The notes: generated from the letters alone by a model not told the origin. Counted from the first letter of the stretch, positions 7,757 through 16,728 are shown. The stretch is 64,000 nucleotides of DNA from Flagellimonas pacifica (GCF_900215465.1 NZ_OBEH01000002.1:432937-496936), one strand, 5' to 3'. Program-made: numbers and translations.

Positions 7757-8926
7757 ATGAAAACCCCTAAAAAAGGCGTAAATACCATCTGTGCACACGT
7801 AGGCGAATTAAAGGACAAGGAGTTTAAAGGTGCTGTTTCGCCATTGTACATGAGCACTTCTTATGAATTTGAGGATGTTGAGGTTAAACGTTATCCGAGA
7901 TACTTTAATACGCCCAATCAAGAAGCATTGGGTAAAAAATTGGCAGCTTTGGAAAACACCGAAGCTGCCATGATTTTTGGCAGCGGAATGGCTGCGATAA
8001 GTACGGCATTAATGTCTTTTCTTCAGGCCGGTGATCACGTTGTTTTTCAACAAACACTATATGGTGGAACTTATAATTTTGCCGTTACCCAGTTGGAGAA
8101 ATATGGAATCTCCTTTTCATTTACCAATGGATGGGGCATTCCCGATTTTGAAAAAGAGATAAAACCGAATACGAAGGTCATTTTCATCGAGACACCATCA
8201 AATCCTTTGTTGACCGTTACGGATTTGAAAGGTATTGCCCAGTTGGCAAAGTCACGGGGCCTTTTGACAATGATTGATAACACCTTTGCAAGTCCCATAA
8301 ATCAAAACCCCGGCAATTTTGGAATTGATGTAGTACTCCATAGTGCCACCAAGTATATGGGAGGGCATTCTGATATATGTGCAGGTGTTGTGGCTACTTC
8401 CAATGAAAACATGGAAAAGATTTTTCAAACAGCTATTTGTTTTGGTGGCAGTTTAAGTGATTATACCGTTTGGCTTTTGGAACGCAGTATCAAAACCATG
8501 GGAATCCGGGTAAAAGCACAAAATGAGAATGCGATGAAAATGGCCAAATACTTGTCGGTAAGTGATGATGTGGAAAATGTATACTATCCAGGACTGGAAA
8601 TACATCCTGATCATGATTTGGCTAAGTCGCAGATGAACGGTTTTGGCGGGATGCTCTCATTTGAATTACATTCTGGCATAGATGTTTCTCAGTTTTTCAA
8701 ACAATTAAAGCTTATTAAACCGTCAATGAGTCTTGCAGGAATTGAAAGTACCGTACTTTCACCCACCAAGACATCACATGCCTTAATGAGCCCTGGGGAC
8801 AGGGAAAAACAAGGAATCAAGGACTCCCTGATTAGATTTTCATTGGGTATTGAGGAAACCGAGGATTTGATTCAAGATATTGAACAGGCGATTAATCAAG
8901 TTAAATCTATGCAGGTGCCTGCATAA
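7757..8926 (+). CDS. Cystathionine gamma-synthase / gamma-lyase family PLP enzyme
   Basis: A 389-residue member of the Cys/Met-metabolism PLP family. The cofactor lysine is in HSATKYMGGHSD (Lys199), and the substrate-side tyrosine region is TLYGGTYNF. The C-terminal SLAGIESTVLSP motif and the length match the family. Members act as cystathionine gamma-synthase, cystathionine beta- or gamma-lyase, or methionine gamma-lyase, and I cannot separate these by eye. It precedes bshB1 by only 10 bp, so it is probably cotranscribed with it. A link between cysteine supply and bacillithiol synthesis would favour a transsulfuration role. Confidence 0.9.
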   Translation: MKTPKKGVNTICAHVGELKDKEFKGAVSPLYMSTSYEFEDVEVKRYPRYFNTPNQEALGKKLAALENTEAAMIFGSGMAAISTALMSFLQAGDHVVFQQTLYGGTYNFAVTQLEKYGISFSFTNGWGIPDFEKEIKPNTKVIFIETPSNPLLTVTDLKGIAQLAKSRGLLTMIDNTFASPINQNPGNFGIDVVLHSATKYMGGHSDICAGVVATSNENMEKIFQTAICFGGSLSDYTVWLLERSIKTMGIRVKAQNENAMKMAKYLSVSDDVENVYYPGLEIHPDHDLAKSQMNGFGGMLSFELHSGIDVSQFFKQLKLIKPSMSLAGIESTVLSPTKTSHALMSPGDREKQGIKDSLIRFSLGIEETEDLIQDIEQAINQVKSMQVPA

Positions 8927-8936
8927 AAGATAGTAC

Positions 8937-9659
8937 ATGAAATTAGACATTTTAGTATTTGGAGCCCATCCAGATGATGCTGAACTAGGCGCAGGAGGCA
9001 CAATAGCCAAAGAAGTTTCAAGAGGAAAGAAAGTTGGGATTATCGATTTGACCCGAGGAGAATTGGGAACAAGGGGATCCGCCGAAATTAGAGATAAAGA
9101 AGCTGCAAAGGCTGCCAAAATTTTGGGTATAGCTGTTCGGGAGAATGTGGAATTTGCCGATGGTTTTTTTGTAAACGACAAGGCGCATCAACTAGAAATT
9201 ATTAAAATCATTAGAAAATATAAACCTGAAATTGTGCTCTGCAATGCTATTGATGACCGACATATTGATCACCCTAAAGGAAGTAAACTGGTAAGTGATG
9301 CTTGTTTTTTGAGCGGGTTGGTTAAAATTGATACGAAAATGGAGGGAGATGGTCAGTGGCAAGATGCTTGGCGACCAAAAGTGGTATATCATTTTATACA
9401 GTGGAAAAATCTTGATCCCGATTTTGTGGTTGATGTCTCTGGGTTTGTTGAGAAAAAGACTGAAGCTATTCTTGCCTATAGCTCACAGTTTTTTGACCCT
9501 GATAGCGATGAGCCTGAAACTCCTATTAGCAGTAAAAATTTTATTGATAGTGTGATTTATAGAGCTAGGGATTTGGGAAGACTGGTTGGCGTGGAGCATG
9601 CCGAAGGTTTTACAGTGGAAAGATTTGTTGCTGTGGATAATCTGGATAGCTTGATCTAA
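8937..9659 (+). CDS. bshB1: Bacillithiol biosynthesis deacetylase BshB1
   Basis: A 240-residue PIG-L / LmbE-family zinc deacetylase. The zinc-binding AHPDD motif is at residues 10-14 (FGAHPDDAELG), and a later HIDHPKGS segment supplies a further ligand. It removes the acetyl group from GlcNAc-malate during bacillithiol synthesis, the low-molecular-weight thiol of many Bacteroidota. It lies 10 bp after a cysteine/methionine enzyme gene, consistent with thiol metabolism. The stop codon overlaps that of the convergent kinase gene. Confidence 0.9.
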   Translation: MKLDILVFGAHPDDAELGAGGTIAKEVSRGKKVGIIDLTRGELGTRGSAEIRDKEAAKAAKILGIAVRENVEFADGFFVNDKAHQLEIIKIIRKYKPEIVLCNAIDDRHIDHPKGSKLVSDACFLSGLVKIDTKMEGDGQWQDAWRPKVVYHFIQWKNLDPDFVVDVSGFVEKKTEAILAYSSQFFDPDSDEPETPISSKNFIDSVIYRARDLGRLVGVEHAEGFTVERFVAVDNLDSLI

Positions 9660-11743
9660 CTGGCCCTTTGATATCTATTCTCAGCTTTGGGTACGGTGAA
9701 ATAGAAAGTGGTTCCTTTACGAAGGACACTTTCAACCCAAATCTCACCTTTGTTTTTCAGGATCATTTCTTTGCAGAGTGAAAGACCTAATCCGGTACCA
9801 CGCTCATTATTAGTTCCGTAAGTGGTTATATTGGATGCATCTTCAAAGATTTTTTTCTGAATTTCCTTGTTCATTCCAATACCTGTATCACGAATCATAA
9901 TTTGCCACATATCTCTTTTCTCTTCCGCTTCAATGGTGATAAGTCCATTTTCTGGAGTAAACTTTATAGCATTGCTCAGCAAGTTCCTGATTACGATATC
10001 AATCTGGTTTTGGTCTGCCCAAATCAATGGGTTTTCAGGTAACTGATTCATAATTTTAATAGACTTTCGTGAGGCAATTTCTGACAATAATTTAATGTTT
10101 GCACCCACTATTTTGTCCAAAGAAACTCTTTTGGGTTTGGTAACAACACCATTGAGCTGAGACTGCCCCCAGGACAATAAATTGTTCAGAGCAAATGATA
10201 TATTTTCAACGTCAGATTTTAACTTGGGTATAAATGCCAAGAATTCATCCTTTCCTATTTCACCATCAGTAAACAACTTGAGCATTCCCTGTAATGCGCC
10301 AATTGGTCCTCTAAGATCGTGCCCAATGATTGAAAATAATTTTGTCTTTGTTTTGTTGATTTCATTCAATTGAGTTTCTCGTTCAATAACGACCTCAGAC
10401 TTTTCATGTAGTTCTTTGTTGAGCTTTTTTTGAATTTGTCCACTGCGCCTCACCAAGAATGTTATAACACTTAAGATCAATAAGATTATTATGGCAAAAT
10501 AGATATAGTTTCTTTGTTTGGCCAAGGCAGCTTCATTGTTTTTTATGAGCTCACTTTTTTCTTGTTCATATTGAAGTTTTGTCTTTAACAAGGAAAGACT
10601 TTGTTTGTTCTTATCTTTAAAAAGAGAGTCTGATAGCTTTTTAAAAGTTTCTAAATGTGATAATGCCACAACATGTTCTTCCTTCTTTTTGTGCAGTTGG
10701 TATAATGTTTCAGAACAATCTATCTGTCCTTGTAACGATTTAATTTTTTTTGACAGATTTAGTCCTTCATTGGCATACTTCATAGAAATACTGTCTTTAC
10801 CTAACCCAAGGTATACTTTGGACATACCATTGAGTAATTGGATTTTCTCTCGTTCATCATCCAATTGCTGATTGTGAAGCATAATACTTTGGTCATACCA
10901 ATATAGGGCCCACTGGTATTTTTCTTGTTCCAAATAAATACTTCCTTTTACCTCGTAAGCATAGGCCAACCATTCATAAATTTTATGCTTTTCAAAAGCA
11001 GTGATACTTTTGTTTATGTTGAACATGGCGTACTCAAAGTTCTTGGCATCCTTATACAATGACGCCATATTACTTTGCGTCTCTGCATTTATAATCTCAT
11101 TCCCTAGTTCTCGGTTTATGGCTTGAACCGTATCATAAAAAATAAGAGCGTTGTCAAAATCCTTTTGATCGGCATATAATGTGGCAATGTTTTCGTTTAA
11201 AATAGATAACATTTGTTTGCTACCAACTTGCTTGGCAACATCAATTCCCTTTAGGTAAAGGTTTAGCGCTTCTGCATGATTACCATTATAGCTATAACCC
11301 AACGCTAATCCATTGATGATATTTAGCTCACATTCTTTGTCCCTAGTTTTTCTGGCTAGTTTAAGAGCTTTTTTAAGTACCTGCACTGATTTTTCAATAT
11401 TGCCCTCATCGGTATGGAATCTACCTATATTAATAAGTGAATTTATTTCACCATGATCAAATTTTACAGCCCTGCTGAGAGAAAGTGCTCTTTGGGAAAT
11501 AGAATATAAACTATCGTTGTTAATGAACCTATAGGAAGATGCAAGATTGGTAAGCAAATCTATATGGGTGGTATCCTTTGGGTTAAACCGATTGGCAGAT
11601 TCCAATCTTTTCATTTTAAACAAGATGCTATCCCTTTTGTTAGTTTGAGCAGCAATAGAAAAGCTAAAAAGAAGAAAACAAAAAACCATGACCACTTTTC
11701 CAAGTAGATTTTTTGGCTTTGTAGAATGTACTTTTTGGGACAT
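9656..11743 (-). CDS. TPR-containing sensor histidine kinase
   Basis: A 695-residue kinase. After a signal peptide ending near SIAAQ come multiple tetratricopeptide repeats in the periplasmic part (about residues 40-400), a membrane helix (NYIYFAIIILLILSVITFLV) and a cytoplasmic coiled coil. The HisKA domain has the phosphoacceptor in FSIIGHDLRGPIG, and the HATPase_c domain has NLLSNAIKF, DTGIGM and GTGLGLSLCKE. The ATG at 11743 is preferred over the in-frame ATG at 11818 because it puts the signal peptide near the start. No response regulator gene is adjacent. Its stop overlaps the end of bshB1 by three bases on the opposite strand. Confidence 0.9.
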   Translation of the reverse strand: MSQKVHSTKPKNLLGKVVMVFCFLLFSFSIAAQTNKRDSILFKMKRLESANRFNPKDTTHIDLLTNLASSYRFINNDSLYSISQRALSLSRAVKFDHGEINSLINIGRFHTDEGNIEKSVQVLKKALKLARKTRDKECELNIINGLALGYSYNGNHAEALNLYLKGIDVAKQVGSKQMLSILNENIATLYADQKDFDNALIFYDTVQAINRELGNEIINAETQSNMASLYKDAKNFEYAMFNINKSITAFEKHKIYEWLAYAYEVKGSIYLEQEKYQWALYWYDQSIMLHNQQLDDEREKIQLLNGMSKVYLGLGKDSISMKYANEGLNLSKKIKSLQGQIDCSETLYQLHKKKEEHVVALSHLETFKKLSDSLFKDKNKQSLSLLKTKLQYEQEKSELIKNNEAALAKQRNYIYFAIIILLILSVITFLVRRSGQIQKKLNKELHEKSEVVIERETQLNEINKTKTKLFSIIGHDLRGPIGALQGMLKLFTDGEIGKDEFLAFIPKLKSDVENISFALNNLLSWGQSQLNGVVTKPKRVSLDKIVGANIKLLSEIASRKSIKIMNQLPENPLIWADQNQIDIVIRNLLSNAIKFTPENGLITIEAEEKRDMWQIMIRDTGIGMNKEIQKKIFEDASNITTYGTNNERGTGLGLSLCKEMILKNKGEIWVESVLRKGTTFYFTVPKAENRYQRAS

Positions 11744-11807
11744 GAGATTTTTAAAATCTATTGGAGTAAAAATATACTTACATGTTTTTCTAAGGAAGTA
11801 AATGTTG

Positions 11808-11854
11808 TGAAACACCAAAAAATGTGTGTTTTAACTTACAAAACAGGTGTTTCA
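11808..11854. repeat. Inverted repeat upstream of the histidine kinase
   Basis: TGAAACACC (11808-11816) and GGTGTTTCA (11846-11854) are perfect 9-bp inverted arms separated by 29 bp. They lie upstream of the kinase start at 11743, a possible operator or RNA structure. Confidence 0.4.
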
Positions 11855-12030
11855 TCGATGTTTTGGCAAAATAATACAACTGAGGAATAAAAATCTGCCA
11901 AAGAAGAGATAACAAATTGACTATGAAGATATATGCTTTTTTTTATGATTATAAAACTTAATTTATTTTTTGAATAAGAGTATGGCCATTAAAACATTAT
12001 GTTTTTCTTTTAACCTAAAGCTTAAATTAT

Positions 12031-12062
12031 TTTGATTGAATTAATAAAAAAAGGTATTTTTG
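12031..12062 (+). promoter_or_regulatory. Promoter of tRNA-His
   Basis: TTTG (12031-12034), 20 bp of spacer, then TATTTTTG (12055-12062) match both consensus boxes exactly. Transcription would begin about 10 nt before the mature tRNA. Confidence 0.75.
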
Positions 12063-12076
12063 CATCCGCTTTAAAT

Positions 12077-12151
12077 GGTGGTTGTAGCTCAGTTGGTTAG
12101 AGCGCTGGATTGTGGTTCCAGAGGTCGCCGGTTCGAACCCGGTCTTCCACC
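12077..12151 (+). tRNA. tRNA-His (GTG anticodon)
   Basis: The cloverleaf has a D-arm with GCTC/GAGC, an anticodon stem CTGGA/TCCAG with loop TTGTGGT (anticodon GTG), and a T-arm with TTCGAAC. Histidine identity is supported by the extra G at position -1 (12077) facing C73 (12151). The full CCA end is not encoded after C73, so it would be added enzymatically. In the acceptor stem, positions 5 and 6 (TT) face TT at 67-68, giving two adjacent U-U mismatches; see findings. Confidence 0.95.
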
Positions 12152-12152
12152 C

Positions 12153-12186
12153 AAAAAAAGCCCCCTTTTTAAAGGGGGCTTTTTTG
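12153..12186 (+). terminator. Intrinsic terminator after tRNA-His
   Basis: An A-tract and GCCCCCTTT pair with AAAGGGGGC and a T-tract (stem about 12155-12184, loop near 12169). The symmetrical A/T flanks mean it can act in both directions, also ending the convergent peptidase transcript. Confidence 0.9.
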
Positions 12187-12209
12187 TTTCTGGAACTCAA
12201 TCCAGTGTA

Positions 12210-13769
12210 CTATTTAGAAGCTTTGTCCACCATAATCTTATTTTCTCTATTGGCAACTTCCCAGGCTGTGTGAAATACAAGCCGGGTTCTATTTTCCAAC
12301 AGGTCATAGTTAATTTTATCTGGAGTATCTCCGGGCCTATGATAATCGGCGTGGGTTCCGTTAAAATAAAAAATTATGGGAATATTGTTTTTGGCAAAGT
12401 TATAATGATCACTTCTATAGTAAAATCTATTGGGATCATTTTCATCATTATATTTATAGTCCAATTCTATATTGGCATATTTTTCGTTTATTTCTTCAGA
12501 AAGATTGTGCAATTCCTTGCTCAATTTATCAGAACCGATCAAATAGATATAATTTCTATTCCCTTCTCTTTTAGGGTCAATTCTACCGATCATATCAATA
12601 TTTAAGTTGGCAACAGTTTGTGATAAAGGTAAAATGGGATCATAGTCTGTATAGTATCTAGATCCCAAAAGGCCTTTTTCTTCCCCGGTAACATGCAAAA
12701 ACACTATGGAACGCTTTGGGCCATGTCCATTTTCCGCAGCTTTTTTAAACGCTTCGGCAATTTCCAATAAAGCTACACTACCAGAACCGTCATCATCAGC
12801 TCCATTGTTTATTTGCCCATCTGCCGTAACTCCAATATGATCCAAATGCGAAGACACTACCACATACTCATTTGGCTTTTCAGTTCCTTTAAGAAGAGCT
12901 ACTACATTCTCAGAGTTAACAGACTCGTTACCACTTGTAATATTGAGTTTGATATTGGAAGCTAGATTTTTTGGAGTGTTACTACTCTTAACATCTTTTA
13001 ATAAAGAAGCGGCAGGCTTTTCATTGAGGAGAATAACAAAATTATTGGAAACTTCTTCTTTAAGAGACATTTTTCCACCTTTGTTGTTTTTCATGAATTC
13101 AAAATAACCCTTATACCTTGAAAAATTTTGTGGGTCAAAATATAAAATTCCTTTAGCTCCCTTATCGGCAGCTATAGTAGTCTTTTTGCCCATGGCTTCG
13201 GACATATTACTCCACACTGATTTTTCAGTTGTTCCAGAAAGGGTGTAAGTGCCGTCAGTGTTAATGGGTTCTCCTGCTTTGATTAACACCAATTTACCTT
13301 TTACATCTAAGCCACCATAGTCCGAATAGTCACCTTCCTCAACGCCGAAGCCTGCATATACAATTCCATTATAATCGCCAATTGCAGAAGAAAATGTCAA
13401 AACATCTTCTCCAAGTTTAAATGTAGTGCCGTTAATTGTGATATCCCCATTTGGAACATGAGCTATTTCCAATGGCACATTCTGAAAATAATCACCATTT
13501 GCCTTTGCGGCTGGAATGTCAAGTTTTTCATACTCATTCTTAAGGTATTGAACAGCCTTTTTTTGCCCTGGTTTTCCTGTTTCTCTTCCTTCAAATTCAT
13601 CAGAAGCATAGACATAAAGATGTTCTTTGAGCTCATCTTGAGTAATAGTTTGAGCGTAGGGAATTGGATCAACCGGATTTTTTGAAATAGTATTTTGACT
13701 ATCAACTGTTTTTTGTGAAGAATTGCATGAAAATGCCAATCCAACAACAACCAAGAGTATTTTTTTCAT
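12210..13769 (-). CDS. Secreted M28-family zinc peptidase (lipoprotein)
   Basis: A 519-residue exported peptidase. The N-terminus ends in VGLAFSC, so Cys15 is a likely lipid attachment site. A PA-like domain occupies roughly residues 100-260. The M28 catalytic domain follows, with visible zinc-site motifs SSHLDHIG, NGADDDGSG, GEEKGLLGS, NIDMIGR and the final histidine in GTHADYHRPGDTPDKI. Family members are di-zinc aminopeptidases that degrade peptides in the periplasm or at the cell surface. It converges on tRNA-His across a bidirectional terminator. Confidence 0.9.
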   Translation of the reverse strand: MKKILLVVVGLAFSCNSSQKTVDSQNTISKNPVDPIPYAQTITQDELKEHLYVYASDEFEGRETGKPGQKKAVQYLKNEYEKLDIPAAKANGDYFQNVPLEIAHVPNGDITINGTTFKLGEDVLTFSSAIGDYNGIVYAGFGVEEGDYSDYGGLDVKGKLVLIKAGEPINTDGTYTLSGTTEKSVWSNMSEAMGKKTTIAADKGAKGILYFDPQNFSRYKGYFEFMKNNKGGKMSLKEEVSNNFVILLNEKPAASLLKDVKSSNTPKNLASNIKLNITSGNESVNSENVVALLKGTEKPNEYVVVSSHLDHIGVTADGQINNGADDDGSGSVALLEIAEAFKKAAENGHGPKRSIVFLHVTGEEKGLLGSRYYTDYDPILPLSQTVANLNIDMIGRIDPKREGNRNYIYLIGSDKLSKELHNLSEEINEKYANIELDYKYNDENDPNRFYYRSDHYNFAKNNIPIIFYFNGTHADYHRPGDTPDKINYDLLENRTRLVFHTAWEVANRENKIMVDKASK

Positions 13770-13837
13770 TTAAGTTTGTTTGATAATTTGCCAAAAATAG
13801 CGAAACAGAAATAACTGACATGCTCTTTAACAAGCAT

Positions 13838-14689
13838 TTAATTCAGTTGCTTTGTAAACATTAAAGGATTCATACCTTTAATTTCCTTGAACTTTCTGTT
13901 GAAATTTGAAATAGAATTGAATCCTGATAGGTTTGCTATATCCGCTACTGTTAGGTCATGATTGTGCAAGAGTAATTGGCAGGCATGTTCTACCCGAACC
14001 TCAATCAAAAATTTAAAGAAAGTTTTGTTGGTCCGTTGCTTAAAAAAGCGACAAAATGCATTGGGCGTCATATGTACAAGTTCTGAAATCATTTCAAGCT
14101 CTATTTTTTGATTGAAATTTCTCATTACAAAGTCATATACTGAACGAAGTCTTTCCCCTTGATCATTCGATATTTCTTTTGGATGAACAAAATTGGAAAG
14201 CTTTATTTTATGAAGTGAACTGACCTTTTTCAGTAATTGTAAAAAATGGATGAATCTTGAAAAATTCCCCATTGTAACAATGTCCTCCATATAACCTTGA
14301 ACCATATTGTTTTTGGACTCCAACTTGAATCCAGATTCTGAATGGGTGAAAAAGCTTTTTAGGTCATACATTTCTTGATTTTCAAAAAAAGAAGAGCCAA
14401 AGGAGTCTTTAGAAAAAAATAGAGAAATCATATGAGAATCCTCTTCTCCTTCAATGCTTTTAAAGAGATGAGGGATTCCACTGCCAATTACAAAAAAATC
14501 TCCATTTTCAAATGAATGAACACTATCCCCAACAATTAACTTCCCTTTTCCATTAATGATCTGACTTATTTGAATTTCTTCATGTTGATGAAGTTTGTCA
14601 AAAAAAACGGGGCCTTTGTCCAGTTGAACAACAATATTTTCCCCAGGTTTTTTGGGAATTCTAAAAGCATACACCTTCATATGAATCAA
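13838..14689 (-). CDS. AraC-family regulator with N-terminal cupin domain
   Basis: A 283-residue transcription factor. The N-terminal half is cupin-like (HQHEEIQISQIINGKG, GDFFVIGSGIPHLF) and probably binds a small ligand. The C-terminal AraC/XylS domain has two helix-turn-helix units, ending in the characteristic DIANLSGFNSISNFNRKFKEIKGMNP stretch. It is divergent from a three-gene hydroxyproline operon across 118 bp, so it is the likely regulator of that operon, perhaps responding to hydroxyproline. Starting at the internal ATG (14680) would remove only three residues. Confidence 0.88.
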   Translation of the reverse strand: MIHMKVYAFRIPKKPGENIVVQLDKGPVFFDKLHQHEEIQISQIINGKGKLIVGDSVHSFENGDFFVIGSGIPHLFKSIEGEEDSHMISLFFSKDSFGSSFFENQEMYDLKSFFTHSESGFKLESKNNMVQGYMEDIVTMGNFSRFIHFLQLLKKVSSLHKIKLSNFVHPKEISNDQGERLRSVYDFVMRNFNQKIELEMISELVHMTPNAFCRFFKQRTNKTFFKFLIEVRVEHACQLLLHNHDLTVADIANLSGFNSISNFNRKFKEIKGMNPLMFTKQLN

Positions 14690-14710
14690 AATTACCTAAA
14701 AAATGTATAT

Positions 14711-14748
14711 TTATTGGTATATATAGATAATATAGTATTATTATTGGT
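14711..14748. promoter_or_regulatory. Direct repeat TTATTGGT (candidate AraC-type operator)
   Basis: TTATTGGT occurs at 14711-14718 and again at 14741-14748, 30 bp apart, in the divergent promoter region. AraC-family proteins commonly bind directly repeated half-sites on one DNA face. The second copy ends about 34 bp before the -7 box at 14783. Confidence 0.35.
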
Positions 14749-14782
14749 TAATTTTCAGGAATTCCTTCCAAAATTGATGAAC

Positions 14783-14790
14783 TACTTTTG
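14783..14790 (+). promoter_or_regulatory. -7 element of the hydroxyproline operon promoter
   Basis: TACTTTTG is an exact TAnnTTTG match 18 bp before the ATG at 14808. No good -33 TTTG box is present at the right spacing, as expected for a promoter that needs an activator. Confidence 0.55.
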
Positions 14791-14807
14791 GTGCAAATTA
14801 AATTATT

Positions 14808-15716
14808 ATGATGCAATTTGAATGGGAGGGTGTAATGCCAGCCGTTACTACAAAATTCACCAATGAAGACACATTGGATTTGGAGATGTTTTCTGTTAAT
14901 ATAAAAGCACAAATAGATGCCGGCGTAAGCGGAATCATTTTGGGAGGTACATTGGGAGAAGCGAGTACACTTGAGGAAGATGAAAAAAAGAAACTTATTG
15001 AAAGTACGGTAGATTTGGTTGCCGGAAAAATCCCAGTGGTGATGAATATCGCTGAACAAACAACGAAAAGGGCAATCAAAGCTGCTGAAAATGCTGAAAA
15101 GTATGGTGCAAGTGGACTCATGATGCTTCCACCAATGCGATATAATTCTACAGATTACGAAACAATGGCCTATTTTGAAGCGGTTGCTAAAAGTACATCA
15201 CTTCCTATAATGGTATACAATAATCCTGTAGATTACAAAATAGAGGTTACCTTAGATATGTTTGAGGAACTGCTGAAAAACGACAATATTCAAGCTGTTA
15301 AAGAGTCTACAAGGGATATTACCAATATTACCCGGATAAGAAATAGATTTGGCAACAGGCTAAAGATTTTGAGCGGAGTTGATACATTGGCAATGGAAAG
15401 TATCTTAATGGGTGCTGATGGATGGGTAGCTGGTTTAGTATGTGCTTTTCCAAGAGAAACCGTAGCCATTTGCGAATTGGTAAAAGCCGGCAGAATAGCG
15501 GAGGCCACTGCAATTTATCGTTGGTTTATGCCGTTGTTGGAACTTGATATCAATCCTCAATTGGTACAGAACATTAAGTTGGCAGAGGTTGCGACGGGGA
15601 TTGGAACTGAAAATGTCCGTTTACCTAGACTTCCACTTCAAGGAAAAGAGCGTGATAGAGTGATATCAATTATAGAAGAAGGTGTAAGAACAAGACCAGA
15701 AATCCCAGTATTGTAA
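14808..15716 (+). CDS. DHDPS-family lyase/deaminase, probable 1-pyrroline-4-hydroxy-2-carboxylate deaminase
   Basis: A 302-residue TIM-barrel enzyme of the dihydrodipicolinate synthase / N-acetylneuraminate lyase family. The Schiff-base lysine is Lys165 (IQAVKEST), the catalytic tyrosine is Tyr137 (MVYNNP), and GGTLGEAS is the carboxylate-binding loop. In hydroxyproline catabolism such enzymes convert the cyclic imine acid into 2-oxoglutarate semialdehyde plus ammonia. This assignment rests on the next two genes (epimerase, D-amino-acid oxidoreductase) and the divergent AraC regulator. The next ATG begins directly after the stop codon. Another aldolase-type activity of the family remains possible. 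Confidence 0.75.
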   Translation: MMQFEWEGVMPAVTTKFTNEDTLDLEMFSVNIKAQIDAGVSGIILGGTLGEASTLEEDEKKKLIESTVDLVAGKIPVVMNIAEQTTKRAIKAAENAEKYGASGLMMLPPMRYNSTDYETMAYFEAVAKSTSLPIMVYNNPVDYKIEVTLDMFEELLKNDNIQAVKESTRDITNITRIRNRFGNRLKILSGVDTLAMESILMGADGWVAGLVCAFPRETVAICELVKAGRIAEATAIYRWFMPLLELDINPQLVQNIKLAEVATGIGTENVRLPRLPLQGKERDRVISIIEEGVRTRPEIPVL

Positions 15717-16727
15717 ATGAGTATACATACGTTTAAATGTATTGATGCACATACCTGCGGAAACCCCGTTAGATTGGTTATGGAAGGTGGTCCTCAATTA
15801 AAGGGGGATACCATGGAGGAAAAGCGGCAATATTTTATGAAAGAGTTCGACTGGATTAGGACGGGCTTGATGTTTGAACCCAGAGGCCATGATATGATGA
15901 GTGGAAGTGTGCTTTACCCTCCTCATAACCCAGAAAATGATGTTGCAGTACTCTTTATAGAGACTAGCGGATGTCTGCCCATGTGTGGTCATGGAACAAT
16001 AGGTACCATGACCATTGCTATAGAAGAAGGGTTGATAAAACCTAACGTACCAGGGAAAGTTAGAATGGAGGCTCCGGCCGGATTGGTAGAAATTGACTAT
16101 CATAAACCAGAAGAGAAAGTGGAGTGGGTAAAACTCACCAATGTAAAAAGTTATTTAGCAGCTGAAAATCTTACTGTAATTAGTTCGGCTTTGGGTGAGT
16201 TAACTTTTGATGTGGCATTTGGTGGAAATTTTTATGCCATTGTTGATCCACAAAAAAACTTTTCTGGCGTACATGATTTTACCGCGAGTCAATTGGTTCA
16301 ATTTTCACAAGAAGTCAGGAAAACAATCAATGAAAAATATCCTTCAACATTTATCCATCCAGAAAATCTAAATATAAATGGCGTTTCCCATATGCTTTGG
16401 ACAGGGAATCCCATTGATGAAAGTTCTTCAGGAAGAAATGCTGTTTTTTATGGAGACAAGGCCATAGATAGGTCCCCATGCGGAACAGGTACTTCAGCCC
16501 GAATGGCACAATTACATGCTAAAGGAATGCTAAAATTAGGGGAAGAATATGTGCATGAAAGTTATATAGGCTCTAAATTTGTTGGAAAGATAGAACAAGA
16601 GACTATGCTCAATGGCAAAAAAGCGATTGTTCCCAGTGTTCAGGGATGGGCAAAAATTTATGGTAGAAATACTATAACCATTGATACGGAAGATGATCCC
16701 TATGCACATGGATTCCAAGTGATATAA
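15717..16727 (+). CDS. 4-hydroxyproline 2-epimerase (proline racemase family)
   Basis: A 336-residue member of the proline racemase family. Both catalytic cysteines are present: Cys90 in CLPMCGHGTIG and Cys255 in DRSPCGTGTSA. Two cysteines indicate an epimerase; the related trans-3-hydroxyproline dehydratases replace the first with Ser or Thr. It interconverts trans-4-hydroxy-L-proline and cis-4-hydroxy-D-proline, the first step of degradation of collagen-derived hydroxyproline. Its ATG follows the upstream stop codon with no gap, implying translational coupling. Confidence 0.88.
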   Translation: MSIHTFKCIDAHTCGNPVRLVMEGGPQLKGDTMEEKRQYFMKEFDWIRTGLMFEPRGHDMMSGSVLYPPHNPENDVAVLFIETSGCLPMCGHGTIGTMTIAIEEGLIKPNVPGKVRMEAPAGLVEIDYHKPEEKVEWVKLTNVKSYLAAENLTVISSALGELTFDVAFGGNFYAIVDPQKNFSGVHDFTASQLVQFSQEVRKTINEKYPSTFIHPENLNINGVSHMLWTGNPIDESSSGRNAVFYGDKAIDRSPCGTGTSARMAQLHAKGMLKLGEEYVHESYIGSKFVGKIEQETMLNGKKAIVPSVQGWAKIYGRNTITIDTEDDPYAHGFQVI

Positions 16728-16728
16728 T

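Larger units (their letters stand above)
11744..12076. other. Intergenic region between kinase and tRNA-His
   Basis: These 333 bp hold no gene. They contain an inverted repeat (11808-11816 with 11846-11854) 65 bp or more upstream of the kinase start, and the tRNA promoter at 12031-12062. The remainder is AT-rich sequence in which I see nothing. Confidence 0.5.

Noticed and set aside
7757..9659. A complete bacillithiol operon
   Set aside because: Only bshB1 is recognisable; no glycosyltransferase BshA or BshC gene is present near it.
12075..12605. A 176-residue open frame on the + strand over tRNA-His and the M28 peptidase
   Set aside because: It reads through a tRNA and its terminator and lies antisense to a clear peptidase gene.
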